A DNA stretch of 64,000 nt from Burkholderia sp. USMB20. GTDB taxonomy: Bacteria; Pseudomonadota; Gammaproteobacteria; Burkholderiales; Burkholderiaceae. Below the pieces are notes generated by a model. The model did not search any database. It was not told the DNA's origin and was given only the letters and a program-made list of their open reading frames with translations. Below, in pieces: positions 8,735-18,898 of this stretch. The stretch's first letter is position 1, and every line of letters begins with the position of its first letter. The translations under genes and the position numbers were made by a program. Location of the stretch: NCBI RefSeq assembly GCF_000949135.2, contig NZ_JTAN02000015.1:1-64000 (forward strand), written 5' to 3'.

Positions 8735-11700
8735 ATGGCTCACTTCTCGTGTTTTCCCGGCGCTTCGGCCCTCTCCGATTTCCGTCAAACCCGTCTGCTC
8801 GACACGCTCAGGCAAATCGACGCCAACATCGTCGCGGTACGCGGCCAGTTCCTGCACTTCGTCAATGCGGCCGAGCCGCTGTCGGCCGACGACAGCGCGC
8901 GCATCGACGCGCTGATGCACTACGGCGCGCCGTTCGAGCCGGCGGCCGAGAAGGGCACGACCGAGACCTTCGTCGTGCTGCCGCGCTTCGGCACCGTTTC
9001 GCCGTGGGCGAGCAAGGCGACCGACATCGCACAGCACTGCGGCCTCACGCAGGTGCGCCGCATCGAGCGCGGCGTCGAATTCACGGTCACGCTGAAGTCG
9101 GGCCTGCTCGGCGGCAAGAAGGCGCTGTCCGACGACGCGCGCGCCGCGGTGGCAGCCGCGCTGCATGACCGGATGACCGAAAGCGTGGTCGCCGCGCGCG
9201 ACGACGCGAAGCACCTGTTCGACGAGCTGCCGGCCAAGCCGCTCGCGACCGTCGACGTGCTGGGCGTCGGCCGCGCCGCGCTCGAGCGCGCGAACGTCGA
9301 GCTGGGCCTCGCGCTCGCCGACGACGAGATCGACTACCTGGTCGACGCGTTCCGCAAGCTCGAACGCAACCCGACCGACGTCGAGCTGATGATGTTCGCG
9401 CAGGCGAACAGCGAGCACTGCCGCCACAAGATCTTCAACGCGAACTGGACGATCGACGGCGAAGCGCAGGACATGTCGCTGTTCGCGATGATCCGCAACA
9501 CCGAGAAGCTGAGCCCGCAAGGCACGATCGTCGCGTATTCGGACAACTCGTCGATCATGGTCGGCGCCGAAGCCGAGCGCTGGTTCCCGCGCAACGCGGG
9601 TGCGGCCGGCGAGCCGGGCGAGCGCTACGGGCGCCACACCGAGCTCACGCACACGCTGATGAAGGTCGAGACGCACAACCACCCGACGGCGATCTCGCCG
9701 TTCCCGGGTGCGGCGACCGGCGCGGGCGGCGAGATCCGCGACGAAGGCGCGACGGGCCGCGGTGCGCGTCCGAAGGCCGGCCTCACGGGCTTCACGGTGT
9801 CGAACCTCGACCTGCCGGACGCACGCCAGTCGTGGGAGAACGCACGCGACGCGGCGCAGCCGGTCGCCGAGCGCAACCCGAACGAGCAGCACGGCCCGTA
9901 CGGCCGTCCGGACCGCATCGCGTCGCCGCTGCAGATCATGATCGACGGCCCGCTCGGCGGCGCCGCGTTCAACAACGAATTCGGCCGGCCGAACCTCGGC
10001 GGCTATTTCCGCGTGTACGAGCAGAACGTCGGCGGGAAGGTGCACGGCTATCACAAGCCGATCATGATCGCGGGCGGCCTCGGCAACATCGCGGATCAGC
10101 ACACGCACAAGCACGACGTGCCGGCCGGCTCGCTGCTGATCCAGATCGGCGGCCCCGGCATGCGGATCGGCATGGGCGGCGGCGCGGCGAGCTCGATGGC
10201 GACCGGCGCGAACACGGCCGAACTCGACTTCGACTCGGTGCAGCGCGGCAACCCGGAAATCGAGCGGCGCGCGCAGGAAGTGATCAACGGCTGCTGGCAG
10301 CTCGGCGCGGAAAACCCGATCCTGAGCATCCACGACGTCGGCGCGGGCGGCCTGTCGAACGCGTTCCCCGAGATCGTCGACGGCGCGGGCAAGGGCGCAC
10401 GCTTCGAACTGCGCAAGGTCGCGCTCGAGGAATCGGGCCTGTCGCCGCGCGAAATCTGGTCGAACGAGGCGCAGGAGCGCTACGTGCTGGCGATCGCGCC
10501 GGCTGATCTGCCGCGCTTCGAGGCGATCTGCGCACGCGAGCGCTGCCCGTTCGCGGTGGTCGGTATCGCGACCGACGAACGCCAGCTGAAGCTCGTCGAC
10601 GACGAAGCGAAGGGCACCGAAGAATACCCGGTCGACATGCCGATGGAAGTGCTGCTCGGCAAGCCGCCGCGCATGCATCGCGACGTCACGCGTGTCGCGA
10701 CCGAGCGCGCGCCGGTCGACGTGACGGGCGTCGCGCTGTCGGAAATCGCGGTCGACGTGCTGAAGCACCCGACGGTCGGCAGCAAGTCGTTCCTGATCAC
10801 GATCGGCGACCGTTCGGTCGGCGGCACGTCGGTGCGCGACCAGATGGTCGGCCCGTGGCAGGTGCCGGTGGCCGACTGCGCGGTGACCGCGCTCGACTAC
10901 GCGGGCTTCAAGGGCGAGGCGATGACGATGGCCGAGCGCACGCCGCTCGCGGTGATCGACGCGCCGGCCTCGGGCCGCATGGCGGTCGGCGAGGCGATCA
11001 CGAACATCGCGAGCGCGCCGATCGCGTCGCTCGACAAGCTGAAGCTGTCGGCGAACTGGATGGCCGCGTGCGGCACGGCCGGCGAGGACGCCGCGCTGTT
11101 CGACACGGTCAAGGCGATCGGCATGGAGCTGTGCCCGGCGCTCGGGATCGGCATCCCGGTCGGCAAGGACTCGCTGTCGATGAAGACCAAGTGGGACGAG
11201 CAGGGCGTCGCGAAGGAAGTGGTCTCGCCGGTGTCGCTGATCATCTCCGCGTTCGCGCCGGTCGAAGACGTGCGCCGTCACCTGACGCCGCAACTGCGCC
11301 GCATCGCCGACGCAGGCGACAGCGTGCTGATCGCGATCGATCTCGGCCGCGGCAAGAACCGCATGGGCGGCAGCATCTTCGCGCAGGTCACGCAGCAGGT
11401 CGGTGACGCGACGCCGGACGTCGACGATCCGGAAGATCTGAAGCGCTTCTTCAACGCGATCCAGTCGCTCAACGCGCAAGGCAAGCTGCTCGCGTACCAC
11501 GACCGCTCGGACGGCGGCCTGTGGGCGACGGTGTGCGAAATGGCGTTCGCGGGTCACGCGGGCGTGTCGCTGAACGTCGACATGCTGACTCTCGACCCGA
11601 ATCACGAATCCGACTACGGCGACGCGAAGGACTGGGCGAAGCAGACGAGCGGCCGTCGCGAGGATCGCACGCTGCGCGCGCTGTTCTCGGAAGAACTCGG

Positions 11701-12799
11701 TGCCGTCGTGCAGGTGCGCGCGGCCGATCGCGACGCGGTGCTCGGCGCGCTGCGCGAGTTCGGCCTGTCGGCGTGCTCGCACGTGATCGGCACGGTCAAC
11801 GATCGTGACGTGATCGAGGTGTACCGCGACGCGAAGAAGGTGTTCGACGCGCCGCGCGCGGAACTCCATCGCGCATGGGGCGAAGTGAGCTGGCGCATCG
11901 CGCGCCTGCGCGACAACCCCGCCTGCGCGGACGCCGAATACGACGCGCTGCTCGATGCGGCCGACCCGGGCATCTCGCCGGTGCTCACGTTCGATCCGGC
12001 CGACGACATCGCAGCACCGTTCATCGCGACGGGCGCGCGCCCGCGCGTCGCGATCCTGCGCGAGCAGGGCGTGAACTCGCACCTCGAAACGGCATACGCG
12101 TTCGACCGTGCGGGCTTCGACGCGCACGACGTGCACATGAGCGACCTGCTGGCCGGCCGCGCGACGCTCGCCGATTTCGCGGGCGCGGTGGCATGCGGCG
12201 GCTTCTCGTACGGCGACGTGCTGGGCGCGGGCGAAGGCTGGGCGAAGACGATCCGCTTCAACGCGAATCTCGCCGACATGTTCTCGGCCTTCTTCGCGCG
12301 CCCCGACACGTTCGCGCTCGGCATCTGCAATGGCTGCCAGATGCTGTCGAGCCTCGCATCGATGATCCCGGGCGCCGAAGCATGGCCGAAGTTCACGCGT
12401 AACAAGTCCGAGCAGTTCGAGGCGCGCTTCTCGTTCGTCGAAGTGGAGAAGTCGCCGTCGATCTTCTTCGCGGGGATGGAAGGCTCGCGGATTCCGGTGG
12501 CGGTCGCGCACGGCGAAGGCTATGCGGACTTCTCGCAGCAAGGCGACATCGACCGCGTCGCGGTCGCGATGCGCTACGTCGACCACCGCGGCGAAGCGAC
12601 CGAGCGTTATCCGTTCAACCCGAACGGGTCGCCGGCCGGCATCACGTCGGTCACGACGGCCGACGGCCGCTTCTCGGTGCTGATGCCGCACATGGAGCGC
12701 GTGCACCGCACGGTCACGATGAGCTGGCATCCGGAAGGCTGGGGCGAGGCGAGCCCGTGGATGCGCGTGTTCCGCAACGCACGCCGCTGGATCGGCTGA
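8735..12799 (+). CDS. purL: Phosphoribosylformylglycinamidine synthase (FGAM synthetase)
   Basis: PurL converts FGAR, glutamine and ATP to FGAM in de novo purine synthesis. The 1354-residue single-chain (large) form has an N-terminal domain, a synthetase core with motifs such as [19 protein letters not shown] and [15 protein letters not shown], and a C-terminal class I glutamine amidotransferase domain (about 1095-1354). That domain has the nucleophile Cys in GICNGCQM and the catalytic His in SWHPEGWGE. The start [10 protein letters not shown] is typical of beta-proteobacterial PurL. A long in-frame upstream extension to 8471 was rejected because it covers the promoter. The stop overlaps the next start as TGATG. 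Confidence 0.97.
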   Translation: MAHFSCFPGASALSDFRQTRLLDTLRQIDANIVAVRGQFLHFVNAAEPLSADDSARIDALMHYGAPFEPAAEKGTTETFVVLPRFGTVSPWASKATDIAQHCGLTQVRRIERGVEFTVTLKSGLLGGKKALSDDARAAVAAALHDRMTESVVAARDDAKHLFDELPAKPLATVDVLGVGRAALERANVELGLALADDEIDYLVDAFRKLERNPTDVELMMFAQANSEHCRHKIFNANWTIDGEAQDMSLFAMIRNTEKLSPQGTIVAYSDNSSIMVGAEAERWFPRNAGAAGEPGERYGRHTELTHTLMKVETHNHPTAISPFPGAATGAGGEIRDEGATGRGARPKAGLTGFTVSNLDLPDARQSWENARDAAQPVAERNPNEQHGPYGRPDRIASPLQIMIDGPLGGAAFNNEFGRPNLGGYFRVYEQNVGGKVHGYHKPIMIAGGLGNIADQHTHKHDVPAGSLLIQIGGPGMRIGMGGGAASSMATGANTAELDFDSVQRGNPEIERRAQEVINGCWQLGAENPILSIHDVGAGGLSNAFPEIVDGAGKGARFELRKVALEESGLSPREIWSNEAQERYVLAIAPADLPRFEAICARERCPFAVVGIATDERQLKLVDDEAKGTEEYPVDMPMEVLLGKPPRMHRDVTRVATERAPVDVTGVALSEIAVDVLKHPTVGSKSFLITIGDRSVGGTSVRDQMVGPWQVPVADCAVTALDYAGFKGEAMTMAERTPLAVIDAPASGRMAVGEAITNIASAPIASLDKLKLSANWMAACGTAGEDAALFDTVKAIGMELCPALGIGIPVGKDSLSMKTKWDEQGVAKEVVSPVSLIISAFAPVEDVRRHLTPQLRRIADAGDSVLIAIDLGRGKNRMGGSIFAQVTQQVGDATPDVDDPEDLKRFFNAIQSLNAQGKLLAYHDRSDGGLWATVCEMAFAGHAGVSLNVDMLTLDPNHESDYGDAKDWAKQTSGRREDRTLRALFSEELGAVVQVRAADRDAVLGALREFGLSACSHVIGTVNDRDVIEVYRDAKKVFDAPRAELHRAWGEVSWRIARLRDNPACADAEYDALLDAADPGISPVLTFDPADDIAAPFIATGARPRVAILREQGVNSHLETAYAFDRAGFDAHDVHMSDLLAGRATLADFAGAVACGGFSYGDVLGAGEGWAKTIRFNANLADMFSAFFARPDTFALGICNGCQMLSSLASMIPGAEAWPKFTRNKSEQFEARFSFVEVEKSPSIFFAGMEGSRIPVAVAHGEGYADFSQQGDIDRVAVAMRYVDHRGEATERYPFNPNGSPAGITSVTTADGRFSVLMPHMERVHRTVTMSWHPEGWGEASPWMRVFRNARRWIG

Positions 12800-13341
12800 T
12801 GTTCGATCCGCACGCGCCGGTCGAGATCGTCACGCTGCGCGATGAGCGCGCGAGCGACGTCGAGGCGATCGGTCGCGTGATCGTGGCCGCGTTCGCGGAC
12901 GCGCCGCAGCACGGCGCGTTCGAGCGGCGGATCGTCGACGCGTTGCGCGCGGATGGCGCGCTCGGCGTGTCGCTCGTCGCGGAGCGCGACGAGCGCGTGA
13001 TCGGCCATGTCGCGTTCTCGCCGGTCTCGATCGGCGGCGAGCCGGCAGGCAGCCAGCAGTGGTACGGGCTCGCGCCGCTCGCGGTACTGCCCGAATGCCG
13101 GCGCCAGAGCATTGGCGCGGGGCTCGTGCGTGCGGGGCTCGACGCGTTGCGCCGGCTCGGCGCGCGCGGCTGCGTCGTGCTCGGTGATCCCGGGTACTAC
13201 GCGCGTTTCGGTTTCGTGCCGTCCGGCGATCTCGTGTTCGCGGATGCGCCGCCCGAGCATTTCCTCGCATTGGCATTCGACGACGCCGCGCCGCGGCCAT
13301 CGGGCGACGTCCGCTATCACGACGTGTTCCATCCGGTGTAA
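12799..13341 (+). CDS. GNAT-family N-acetyltransferase
   Basis: This 180-residue GNAT protein has the acetyl-CoA binding core (LAVLPECRRQSIGAGLVRAG, about residues 90-110) and the YYARFGF motif of YhbS-like acetyltransferases near 135. The substrate is unknown. Its ATG shares one base with the purL stop (TGATG), so it is probably co-transcribed and translationally coupled to purL. A strong terminator follows at 13395. An upstream in-frame start inside purL (12757) is less likely. Confidence 0.85.
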   Translation: MFDPHAPVEIVTLRDERASDVEAIGRVIVAAFADAPQHGAFERRIVDALRADGALGVSLVAERDERVIGHVAFSPVSIGGEPAGSQQWYGLAPLAVLPECRRQSIGAGLVRAGLDALRRLGARGCVVLGDPGYYARFGFVPSGDLVFADAPPEHFLALAFDDAAPRPSGDVRYHDVFHPV

Positions 13342-13394
13342 CGGTTCGGTGCGCCGGCCGTGTGCGATCTCGCCGGACTCGACCGAATGAACTG

Positions 13395-13419
13395 AAAAGC
13401 CGCTTCGACGCGGCTTTTT
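13395..13419 (+). terminator. Terminator of purL-acetyltransferase unit
   Basis: AGCCGC (13398-13403) pairs with GCGGCT (13410-13415), with A residues before and five T after the stem. Confidence 0.8.
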
Positions 13420-13568
13420 CTTTGCGTAGCGCCGTTTTCGTCATCCATTTTTCCTGTCCCGCCCGCCGACCGGCGCAATCGCGCCGGCCAATCGCGTTTC
13501 AGTGATCCGGCACACGCAGCGGATCGTCCGCCCTTGCTACGGTGTCCGCGTCAACGGGAGTCATCGAA

Positions 13569-14738
13569 ATGAATTCGGACAGCTACAGCGGCCGTGCAGG
13601 CGAGGCGCGCGCGCAACTGCACTCGATCCAGATCCTGCGGGCCGTTGCGGCGCTGCTGGTGGCGTTCTGGCATTTCGCCGCCGCGATGCCGCTCTATCAC
13701 CCTGCGCCCGCATGGATCAACACGCGCAATTTCGCGGCGATCGGCAATGCGGGCGTCGACCTGTTCTTCGTGATCAGCGGCTTCATCATCTTGCATACGC
13801 ATCGCCGCGATGCGGCCGGGTGGGCCGCGGCCGGCCGGTTCCTGAAGCGGCGGGTGCTGCGGATCTATCCGCTGTACTGGATGTGGACCACCGTGCTCGT
13901 GGCGATGTGGAGCGCGCATCTCGTGCTGAAGAGTCATCACGCGACGCTCCATTACCTGATCTGCTCGTACCTGTTGTGGCCGGCGGCGAATCCGGACGGT
14001 ATCTGGCGGCCGTTTCTGGAGCAGGGCTGGACGCTCGGCTACGAGATCTACTTCTATTTCGCATTCGCCGTTGCGATCGCGCTCGGCTTGCGCCGCCTGC
14101 TGCTGCCGTTTCTCGCGTCCGCCTTCCTGACGGTCGGCGTGGCCTGCCACCTGCTCGGTGCGCCGACGTCGGTCACGATGCTGACCGGCGCGCAACTGAT
14201 CGGCGAATTCCTGCTCGGCATCGTCGCGGCGATGGCGTATGCGGTCGTGCGCGATCGCTGGACGCCCGCCGCGATGCTGGCCGTCGGCCGGATGCTGGTC
14301 GTCGCGGGTGTGCTCGGGCTGCTCGGCGCGGCACTGGCCGGCGCGGACGGTGTCGGCAATCCGCCGATGGAGCTGTTCGTCGGTCATGCGCCGCGTGCGC
14401 TCGTCTACGGCGGTCCGGCGTTCCTGCTGGTGCTGGGCGCGGTGCTGATCGACCACGTGCGACCGGTCGCGGACAGCGCGCTGGTGTTGCTGGGCAACGC
14501 GTCGTATTCGATCTACCTGACGCACAACTTCGTCGTGGCGGCCGTCGCGACGGCGCTCAAGCACGGCGTGGGGCAGCAGGTCGGTGCGGACTGGATCGTC
14601 GCGGGCGGTCTCGCGCTCGTCGCCGTGGTTGGAGCAGGTGCGTATCGGCTGATCGAACAGCCGGTACTCGGCGTGCTCGCGAGAACGTTCGCAACCGACC
14701 GGGCGCGTGCGCAATCGGCAGCGCCGGCGAAGGCGTAG
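13569..14738 (+). CDS. Acyltransferase 3 family integral membrane protein
   Basis: The 389-residue protein has about ten predicted membrane helices. The N-terminal motif SIQILRAVAALLVAFWHF carries the conserved His of the acyltransferase-3 family, and VDLFFVISGFIILH is a second family signature. Members transfer acetyl or other acyl groups to sugars of O-antigen, exopolysaccharide or glucans at the inner membrane. No polysaccharide gene is adjacent, so the target is unknown. ATG 13569 is preferred because of a GGGAG ribosome-binding site about 9 bases upstream; GTG 13542 is an alternative. It has terminators on both sides, so it is a single-gene unit. Confidence 0.85.
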   Translation: MNSDSYSGRAGEARAQLHSIQILRAVAALLVAFWHFAAAMPLYHPAPAWINTRNFAAIGNAGVDLFFVISGFIILHTHRRDAAGWAAAGRFLKRRVLRIYPLYWMWTTVLVAMWSAHLVLKSHHATLHYLICSYLLWPAANPDGIWRPFLEQGWTLGYEIYFYFAFAVAIALGLRRLLLPFLASAFLTVGVACHLLGAPTSVTMLTGAQLIGEFLLGIVAAMAYAVVRDRWTPAAMLAVGRMLVVAGVLGLLGAALAGADGVGNPPMELFVGHAPRALVYGGPAFLLVLGAVLIDHVRPVADSALVLLGNASYSIYLTHNFVVAAVATALKHGVGQQVGADWIVAGGLALVAVVGAGAYRLIEQPVLGVLARTFATDRARAQSAAPAKA

Positions 14739-14870
14739 CGCGATGTGCATGCGCTGGCGCTGACGTCGGGATCGGCGCGAGTGCGAGTGCCGGCACGGAC
14801 CGGCGATCGCGACACGAGCGACGATGGCAACGCGTTGGTTGCGCGTCGGCGCGCACCGCAAGCGCACATG

Positions 14871-14897
14871 AAAAAGGCCGCTCCAGGGAGCGGCCTT
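14871..14897 (-). terminator. Terminator of the yciB-bolA-parvulin operon
   Basis: AAGGCCGCTC (14874-14883) pairs with GAGCGGCCTT (14888-14897). On the minus strand the stem is followed by a T run, so it ends the minus-strand operon. It can also serve the convergent acyltransferase gene. Confidence 0.8.
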
Positions 14898-14920
14898 CGC
14901 GTGGGCGATCGTCGCCGACG

Positions 14921-15703
14921 TTACTGGATCTTCGCCTGCTGGCGCAGGCCTTCCTCGAACGCCTGCAGCTTCTGCTGCACGAGCTGCTGCGCGATCTGCG
15001 CCTTCACCTGGTCGAACGGCGGCGGGGCGATGTCGCGGACGTCGTCGACACGGATGATGTGCCAGCCGAACTGCGTCTTCACCGGCGCGTCGGTCATCTG
15101 GCCTTTCTGCAGCTTCTGCGCCGCGGCCGCGAATTCCGGCACGTACGCCTTCGGGTCGGACCAGTCGAGGTCGCCGCCGTTCTTGCCCGAGCCCGGATCC
15201 TTCGAGTATTGCTTCGCCAGGTCCTCGAACTTCGCGCCACCCTTGATCTTCGCGATCAGGTCCTTCGCCTGCTGCTCGCTGTCGACGAGGATGTGGTGCA
15301 GGTGATACTCGCGGTTGCCGCCGGCACCCTTCACGAGGTCGTCATAACGCGCCTTCACTTCCGCGTCGGTCGGCTGGTTCTTCTTCAGGAAGCTCTCGAT
15401 CATCGAGCGCAGCACGACCGTCTGCTGCGCGACGGCGACCTGCGCCTTCACGTCCGGGCGGTTCGGGATGCCTTCGCGGATCGCTTCCTGCATCAGGATT
15501 TCGCGGTTCACGAGTTCCTGGCGCACGGCCTGCTGCAGTTGCGGGCTGTCGGTCTGGCCTTGCTGGACGAGCTGCGCGACCATCGCATCGGCGCGCGACT
15601 TCGGAATCGGCGTGCCGTTGACGACGGCGATGTTCTGGGCGAATGCCGGTGCCGCTGCAAAAGCAGCCGCCGCGACCCACAGGCGGGGGGATTTCAGGAT
15701 CAT
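14921..15703 (-). CDS. Periplasmic parvulin-type peptidyl-prolyl cis-trans isomerase
   Basis: The 260-residue secreted protein has a signal peptide (about 1-22, ending AFA-Q), a SurA-N-like segment and a central PpiC/parvulin domain (about 132-225) with EYHLHHILV, GGDLDWSDP and TQFGWHIIRVDD. It is similar in layout to PrsA/Par27-type chaperones and should help outer-membrane or secreted proteins fold in the periplasm. It is the last gene of the yciB-bolA-ppi unit (18 bases after bolA), an arrangement common in beta-proteobacteria. Confidence 0.9.
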   Translation of the reverse strand: MILKSPRLWVAAAAFAAAPAFAQNIAVVNGTPIPKSRADAMVAQLVQQGQTDSPQLQQAVRQELVNREILMQEAIREGIPNRPDVKAQVAVAQQTVVLRSMIESFLKKNQPTDAEVKARYDDLVKGAGGNREYHLHHILVDSEQQAKDLIAKIKGGAKFEDLAKQYSKDPGSGKNGGDLDWSDPKAYVPEFAAAAQKLQKGQMTDAPVKTQFGWHIIRVDDVRDIAPPPFDQVKAQIAQQLVQQKLQAFEEGLRQQAKIQ

Positions 15704-15721
15704 CGGGAATTCCTGTTGAGA

Positions 15722-16030
15722 CTAGATTGAAGATTCGTTGAATTCTTCGGGCGTGTAAGCCACGATCGCGAGCGCGTGAATGCCGCGCTGCATCGCATCA
15801 GCGAGCGCATCATACACCAGCCGGTGCCGCGCGACGCGCGGCTTGCCCGCGAACGCGGCCGACACGATCGTGACCGTGAAGTGGCCGCCGGCAGCGGCGC
15901 CGGCGTGGCCCGCGTGCTGCGCGCTGTCGTCGCGCACCGCGAGCGACAGCGGCGCGAGCGCGGCGGTGAGGCGCGCTTCGATCAGCGCGATGCGTTCGTC
16001 GGGCGAGGCGTTGAGGAAAGCGTCGGTCAT
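15722..16030 (-). CDS. BolA family protein
   Basis: The 102-residue BolA-like protein has the motif HFTVTIVSAAFAGKPRVARH around residues 50-70, with the conserved RH, and a C-terminal helix-strand. BolA proteins partner with monothiol glutaredoxins in iron-sulfur trafficking and also act as transcriptional regulators. An Ala/Gly/His-rich insert near residues 37-48 is longer than in E. coli BolA. The start lies 1 base after the yciB stop, so translation is coupled. Confidence 0.88.
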   Translation of the reverse strand: MTDAFLNASPDERIALIEARLTAALAPLSLAVRDDSAQHAGHAGAAAGGHFTVTIVSAAFAGKPRVARHRLVYDALADAMQRGIHALAIVAYTPEEFNESSI

Positions 16031-16031
16031 G

Positions 16032-16562
16032 TCATTCGTCCTTCAGGTACTTCGTGAGCCACAGGCTCTGCAGGATGATGAACACGACCATCGCGCCCGT
16101 CGTGCCGAACAGCTTGAAGTTCACCCACTGCGATTCGGTGTAGTTGTGCACCACGTACAGGTTCGCGACGCCGAGCACCGCGAAGAACAGCGCCCACGCG
16201 ACGTTCAGCTTGTCCCACACGGGGTGCGGCAGCGTGAGCTGCTTGCCCATCATCTTCTCGATCAGGTTGTTGCCGAACGCATAGCGCGCGGCGAGCAGCC
16301 CGATCGCAAACAGCCAGTACAGCACAGTCGGTTTCCATTGAATGAATTTCTCGTCATGCAGGACGAGGGTAGCGCCGCCGAACACGACGATCACGCCGAG
16401 ACTGACCCACAGCATCGTGTCGACCTTCCGGTGCCGGAAGGCGACCCACGCGACCTGGGCCAGCGTCGCGACGATCGCGACGGCGGTGGCGGTGAAGATG
16501 CCCCAGACCTTGAAGGCGGCGAAAAACAGGATGATCGGAAACAGATCGAACAGGAATTTCAT
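16032..16562 (-). CDS. yciB: Inner membrane septation protein A (YciB/IspZ)
   Basis: This 176-residue protein has five hydrophobic segments and the family start [14 protein letters not shown]. YciB is an inner-membrane protein linked to cell envelope synthesis, septation and the elongasome. Length and motifs ([26 protein letters not shown]) match the family closely. It is first gene of a minus-strand operon with bolA and the parvulin gene. Confidence 0.93.
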   Translation of the reverse strand: MKFLFDLFPIILFFAAFKVWGIFTATAVAIVATLAQVAWVAFRHRKVDTMLWVSLGVIVVFGGATLVLHDEKFIQWKPTVLYWLFAIGLLAARYAFGNNLIEKMMGKQLTLPHPVWDKLNVAWALFFAVLGVANLYVVHNYTESQWVNFKLFGTTGAMVVFIILQSLWLTKYLKDE

Positions 16563-16577
16563 GGCGCTCGCAGCTGC

Positions 16578-16606
16578 GTGAAAGGCCGCATCGCGCGGCC
16601 TTTCAC
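16578..16606 (-). terminator. Terminator of selO-msrB
   Basis: A perfect 12-bp stem, GTGAAAGGCCGC (16578-16589) with its complement (16595-16606), has a 5-base loop. It lies between the msrB stop and the yciB start on the minus strand, so it separates the two operons. Confidence 0.75.
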
Positions 16607-16686
16607 CGTTGTGGGGACCCGCCGGGCGCCACCGTCCGGGATCGGGGCAGCCGGCAAGGCTGTCCGACCGATCCGTCCGGTGCCGC

Positions 16687-17118
16687 TCATTCGTTTTCGG
16701 GTCGGGACTCGAAGTTTAACGCAGCCGAATTGATGCAGTACCGCAAACCGGTCTTGTCGCGCGGGCCGTCCTCGAACACGTGGCCGAGATGCGCGCCGCA
16801 ATGGTTGCAGCGGACCTCGACGCGCACCATTCCGTGCGAGCGGTCGATCTTCTCGTCGATCACCTCGCCGTTGAGCGGCTTGAAGTAGCTGGGCCAGCCG
16901 CAGCCAGAATGGAACTTGGCGCCGGATTCGAACAGCGGCGTGCTGCAGACGACGCACTTGTAGATGCCGGCGTCCTCGGTGTCGGTGTATTCGCCGGTGA
17001 ACGCGCGCTCGGTCGCCGCATGCTGCGTGACCTCGTACTGCATCGGCGTGAGCCGGCGGCGCAGTTCGGCGTCGTCCTTCTGGTACGGGAAGGTCTTGTC
17101 GTCGGAATCGTATGACAT
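16687..17118 (-). CDS. msrB: Peptide-methionine (R)-S-oxide reductase MsrB
   Basis: The 143-residue MsrB reduces methionine-R-sulfoxide in proteins. The structural zinc site is two CxxC motifs (CVVC and CNHC). The GCGWPSYF motif carries one conserved Cys, and the catalytic Cys is in [11 protein letters not shown] near the C-terminus. ATG 17118 (MSYDSDDK) is chosen; the upstream TTG/GTG-type extension would run through a GTCG-repeat tract and give a [10 protein letters not shown] peptide, which is not family-like. It lies 47 bases downstream of selO on the same strand, so the two form a redox-repair unit. Confidence 0.94.
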   Translation of the reverse strand: MSYDSDDKTFPYQKDDAELRRRLTPMQYEVTQHAATERAFTGEYTDTEDAGIYKCVVCSTPLFESGAKFHSGCGWPSYFKPLNGEVIDEKIDRSHGMVRVEVRCNHCGAHLGHVFEDGPRDKTGLRYCINSAALNFESRPENE

Positions 17119-17138
17119 GGGGGAGTTCTCCTGATCGG

Positions 17139-17165
17139 TCGGTCGGGTCGGTCGGGTCGGTCGGG
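17139..17165. repeat. 9-bp tandem repeat (TCGGTCGGG x3) between selO and msrB
   Basis: Three perfect copies of TCGGTCGGG are followed by a partial fourth and preceded by a partial copy. They fill most of the 47-base selO-msrB spacer. Slippage here would alter the distance to the msrB ribosome-binding site only slightly, and no coding frame is affected. Confidence 0.8.
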
Positions 17166-18734
17166 TCACGACGAGCAGCTCACTTCGAGCGACCCGGCCC
17201 AGTCGGGCGGCAATGCCGCATACGCTTCATGTTCCGGTTGTTCGTCGAACGGGCGGCGCAGCACCTGCGCGAGTCGTTCGACTTCGGAAAAATCCTTTTC
17301 CTTCGCGCGCCGGATCGCGACTTCGGCCAGATGGTTGCGCAGCACGTATTTCGGGTTCACGCGATTCATCGCGGCCGCGCGGGCCGCGTCGTCGCGCGTT
17401 TCCTCGGACAGCCGCGCGCGGTAGAGGTTCGCCCACGCGTCGAACGCGTCGCGATCGATGAACAGGTCGCGCACCGGCGCGTCGCGGCTCGCGTCGTGCT
17501 TCGAGATCTGCGCGAGGCGGCGGAACGTCAGCGTGAAGTCCGCATGGCTCGCGTGCATCGTTTCGAGCAGCTTGTTCGCGAGCTCGGCGTCGTTCTCGCG
17601 TTCGAGCTCGAGGCCGAGCTTCGCGCGCATCGCGCGCTCGAGCGCCGGGCCGAAGCGTTCCGGAAACTTCGCGAGCACGGCCTGCGCGTCGTCGACCGCG
17701 CGCTCGGCGCGCGCATCGTCGTCGGCGATGCCGTGCTGCAGCCCGATCAGCGGCAGCAGCGCCTGCGCGAGGCAGTAGCAGTTCCAGTGCGCGATGCGCG
17801 GCTGCATCCGGTACGCGTAGCGGCCGCTCGTGTCGGAGTGGTTGCAGATGTGGTTCGCGTCGAACGCGTCGACGAAGCCGAACGGGCCGTAGTCGATCGT
17901 CACGCCGAGGATCGACATGTTGTCGGTGTTCATCACGCCGTGACAGAAGCCGACCGCCTGCCACTGCGCGACGAGGTCGGCCGTGCGCAGCGTCGCGGCT
18001 TCGAGCAGCGCGAGGTACGGATCGTCGGCGTCGCGGCATGCGGGATAGAAGCGCTCGATCACGTGATCGGCGAGCTGGCGCAGCAGGTCCGGGCGATCGT
18101 TCGAGAAGAAGTGCTCGAAGTGGCCGAAGCGCACGAAGCTCTCCGACACGCGCGTGACGACGGCCGACGTCTCGATCTCCTCGCGCACCACCGGCTGGTC
18201 GGAGCCGATCACCGTGAGCGCGCGGGTGGTCGGAATGCCGAGGTGATGCATCGCTTCCGAGCACAGGAATTCGCGGATCGACGAACGCAGCACCGCGCGG
18301 CCGTCGCCCATCCGTGAATACGGCGTGCGGCCGCCGCCCTTGATCTGCAGTTCGTAGCGCCGGCCGTCGGTGCCGGCGAGTTCGCCGATCGTCAGCGCGC
18401 GGCCGTCGCCGAGCTGGCCGGCCCACACGCCGAACTGGTGGCCGGAATACACCGACGCGTACGGCATCGCGCTCGCGGGCCAGTCGCGCGTCGGGTTGCC
18501 GGCGAACAGCTCGGCGAATCCGGGTTGGGCGGCGAGCGACGCCGGCAGGCCGAGCAGGCGCGCGACTTCGTCGGAAAAGCCGACGACGTACGGCGCGGGC
18601 AGCGGTGCTGCCGGCAGCCGCGTATGAAACGCGTCGCCGAGTGCGACGAACGCGCCGACGGCCGGCGCGCCGAGCGTGGCGGCGAGGTCGGGGAGAGTGT
18701 CAGCCGTAGCGGCTGCGCTTCGGGAAAACGACAT
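17166..18734 (-). CDS. selO: Protein adenylyltransferase SelO (YdiU/UPF0061)
   Basis: SelO is a pseudokinase-fold enzyme that transfers AMP to protein hydroxyl side chains and is linked to the oxidative-stress response. The 522-residue protein shows [36 protein letters not shown], the active-site segment [10 protein letters not shown], and [12 protein letters not shown]. It ends in VSCSS; the family places a redox-active Cys or selenocysteine there, and here the codon is an ordinary Cys codon. ATG 18734 (MSFSRS) is preferred over an upstream Arg-rich extension. It is followed by msrB on the same strand. Confidence 0.93.
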   Translation of the reverse strand: MSFSRSAAATADTLPDLAATLGAPAVGAFVALGDAFHTRLPAAPLPAPYVVGFSDEVARLLGLPASLAAQPGFAELFAGNPTRDWPASAMPYASVYSGHQFGVWAGQLGDGRALTIGELAGTDGRRYELQIKGGGRTPYSRMGDGRAVLRSSIREFLCSEAMHHLGIPTTRALTVIGSDQPVVREEIETSAVVTRVSESFVRFGHFEHFFSNDRPDLLRQLADHVIERFYPACRDADDPYLALLEAATLRTADLVAQWQAVGFCHGVMNTDNMSILGVTIDYGPFGFVDAFDANHICNHSDTSGRYAYRMQPRIAHWNCYCLAQALLPLIGLQHGIADDDARAERAVDDAQAVLAKFPERFGPALERAMRAKLGLELERENDAELANKLLETMHASHADFTLTFRRLAQISKHDASRDAPVRDLFIDRDAFDAWANLYRARLSEETRDDAARAAAMNRVNPKYVLRNHLAEVAIRRAKEKDFSEVERLAQVLRRPFDEQPEHEAYAALPPDWAGSLEVSCSS

Positions 18735-18898
18735 GTTGAGCGCCTCTGGGTAAGCCGATATTGTAAGGCGGCGCCGCGCCGCCCGCATGGCGGCCCGCGC
18801 GCCTTGCGCCAGGCCGGTCCGGGCCGTGGACGGGTTGCAGGCTGGCGCATCGCTTCGAGGCTAGTCACCGATTCGCGTCCTTCCGGGAGAACAAGACG

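Noticed and set aside
8723-12730. A 1335-codon open frame on the minus strand across purL
   Set aside because: It is the antisense shadow of purL in high-GC DNA. The translation is rich in Arg, Ala and Val without family motifs and has no ribosome-binding site.
13502-15730. 742-codon plus-strand frame spanning the acyltransferase and parvulin genes
   Set aside because: It is out of frame with the first gene, antisense to the second and runs through a terminator.
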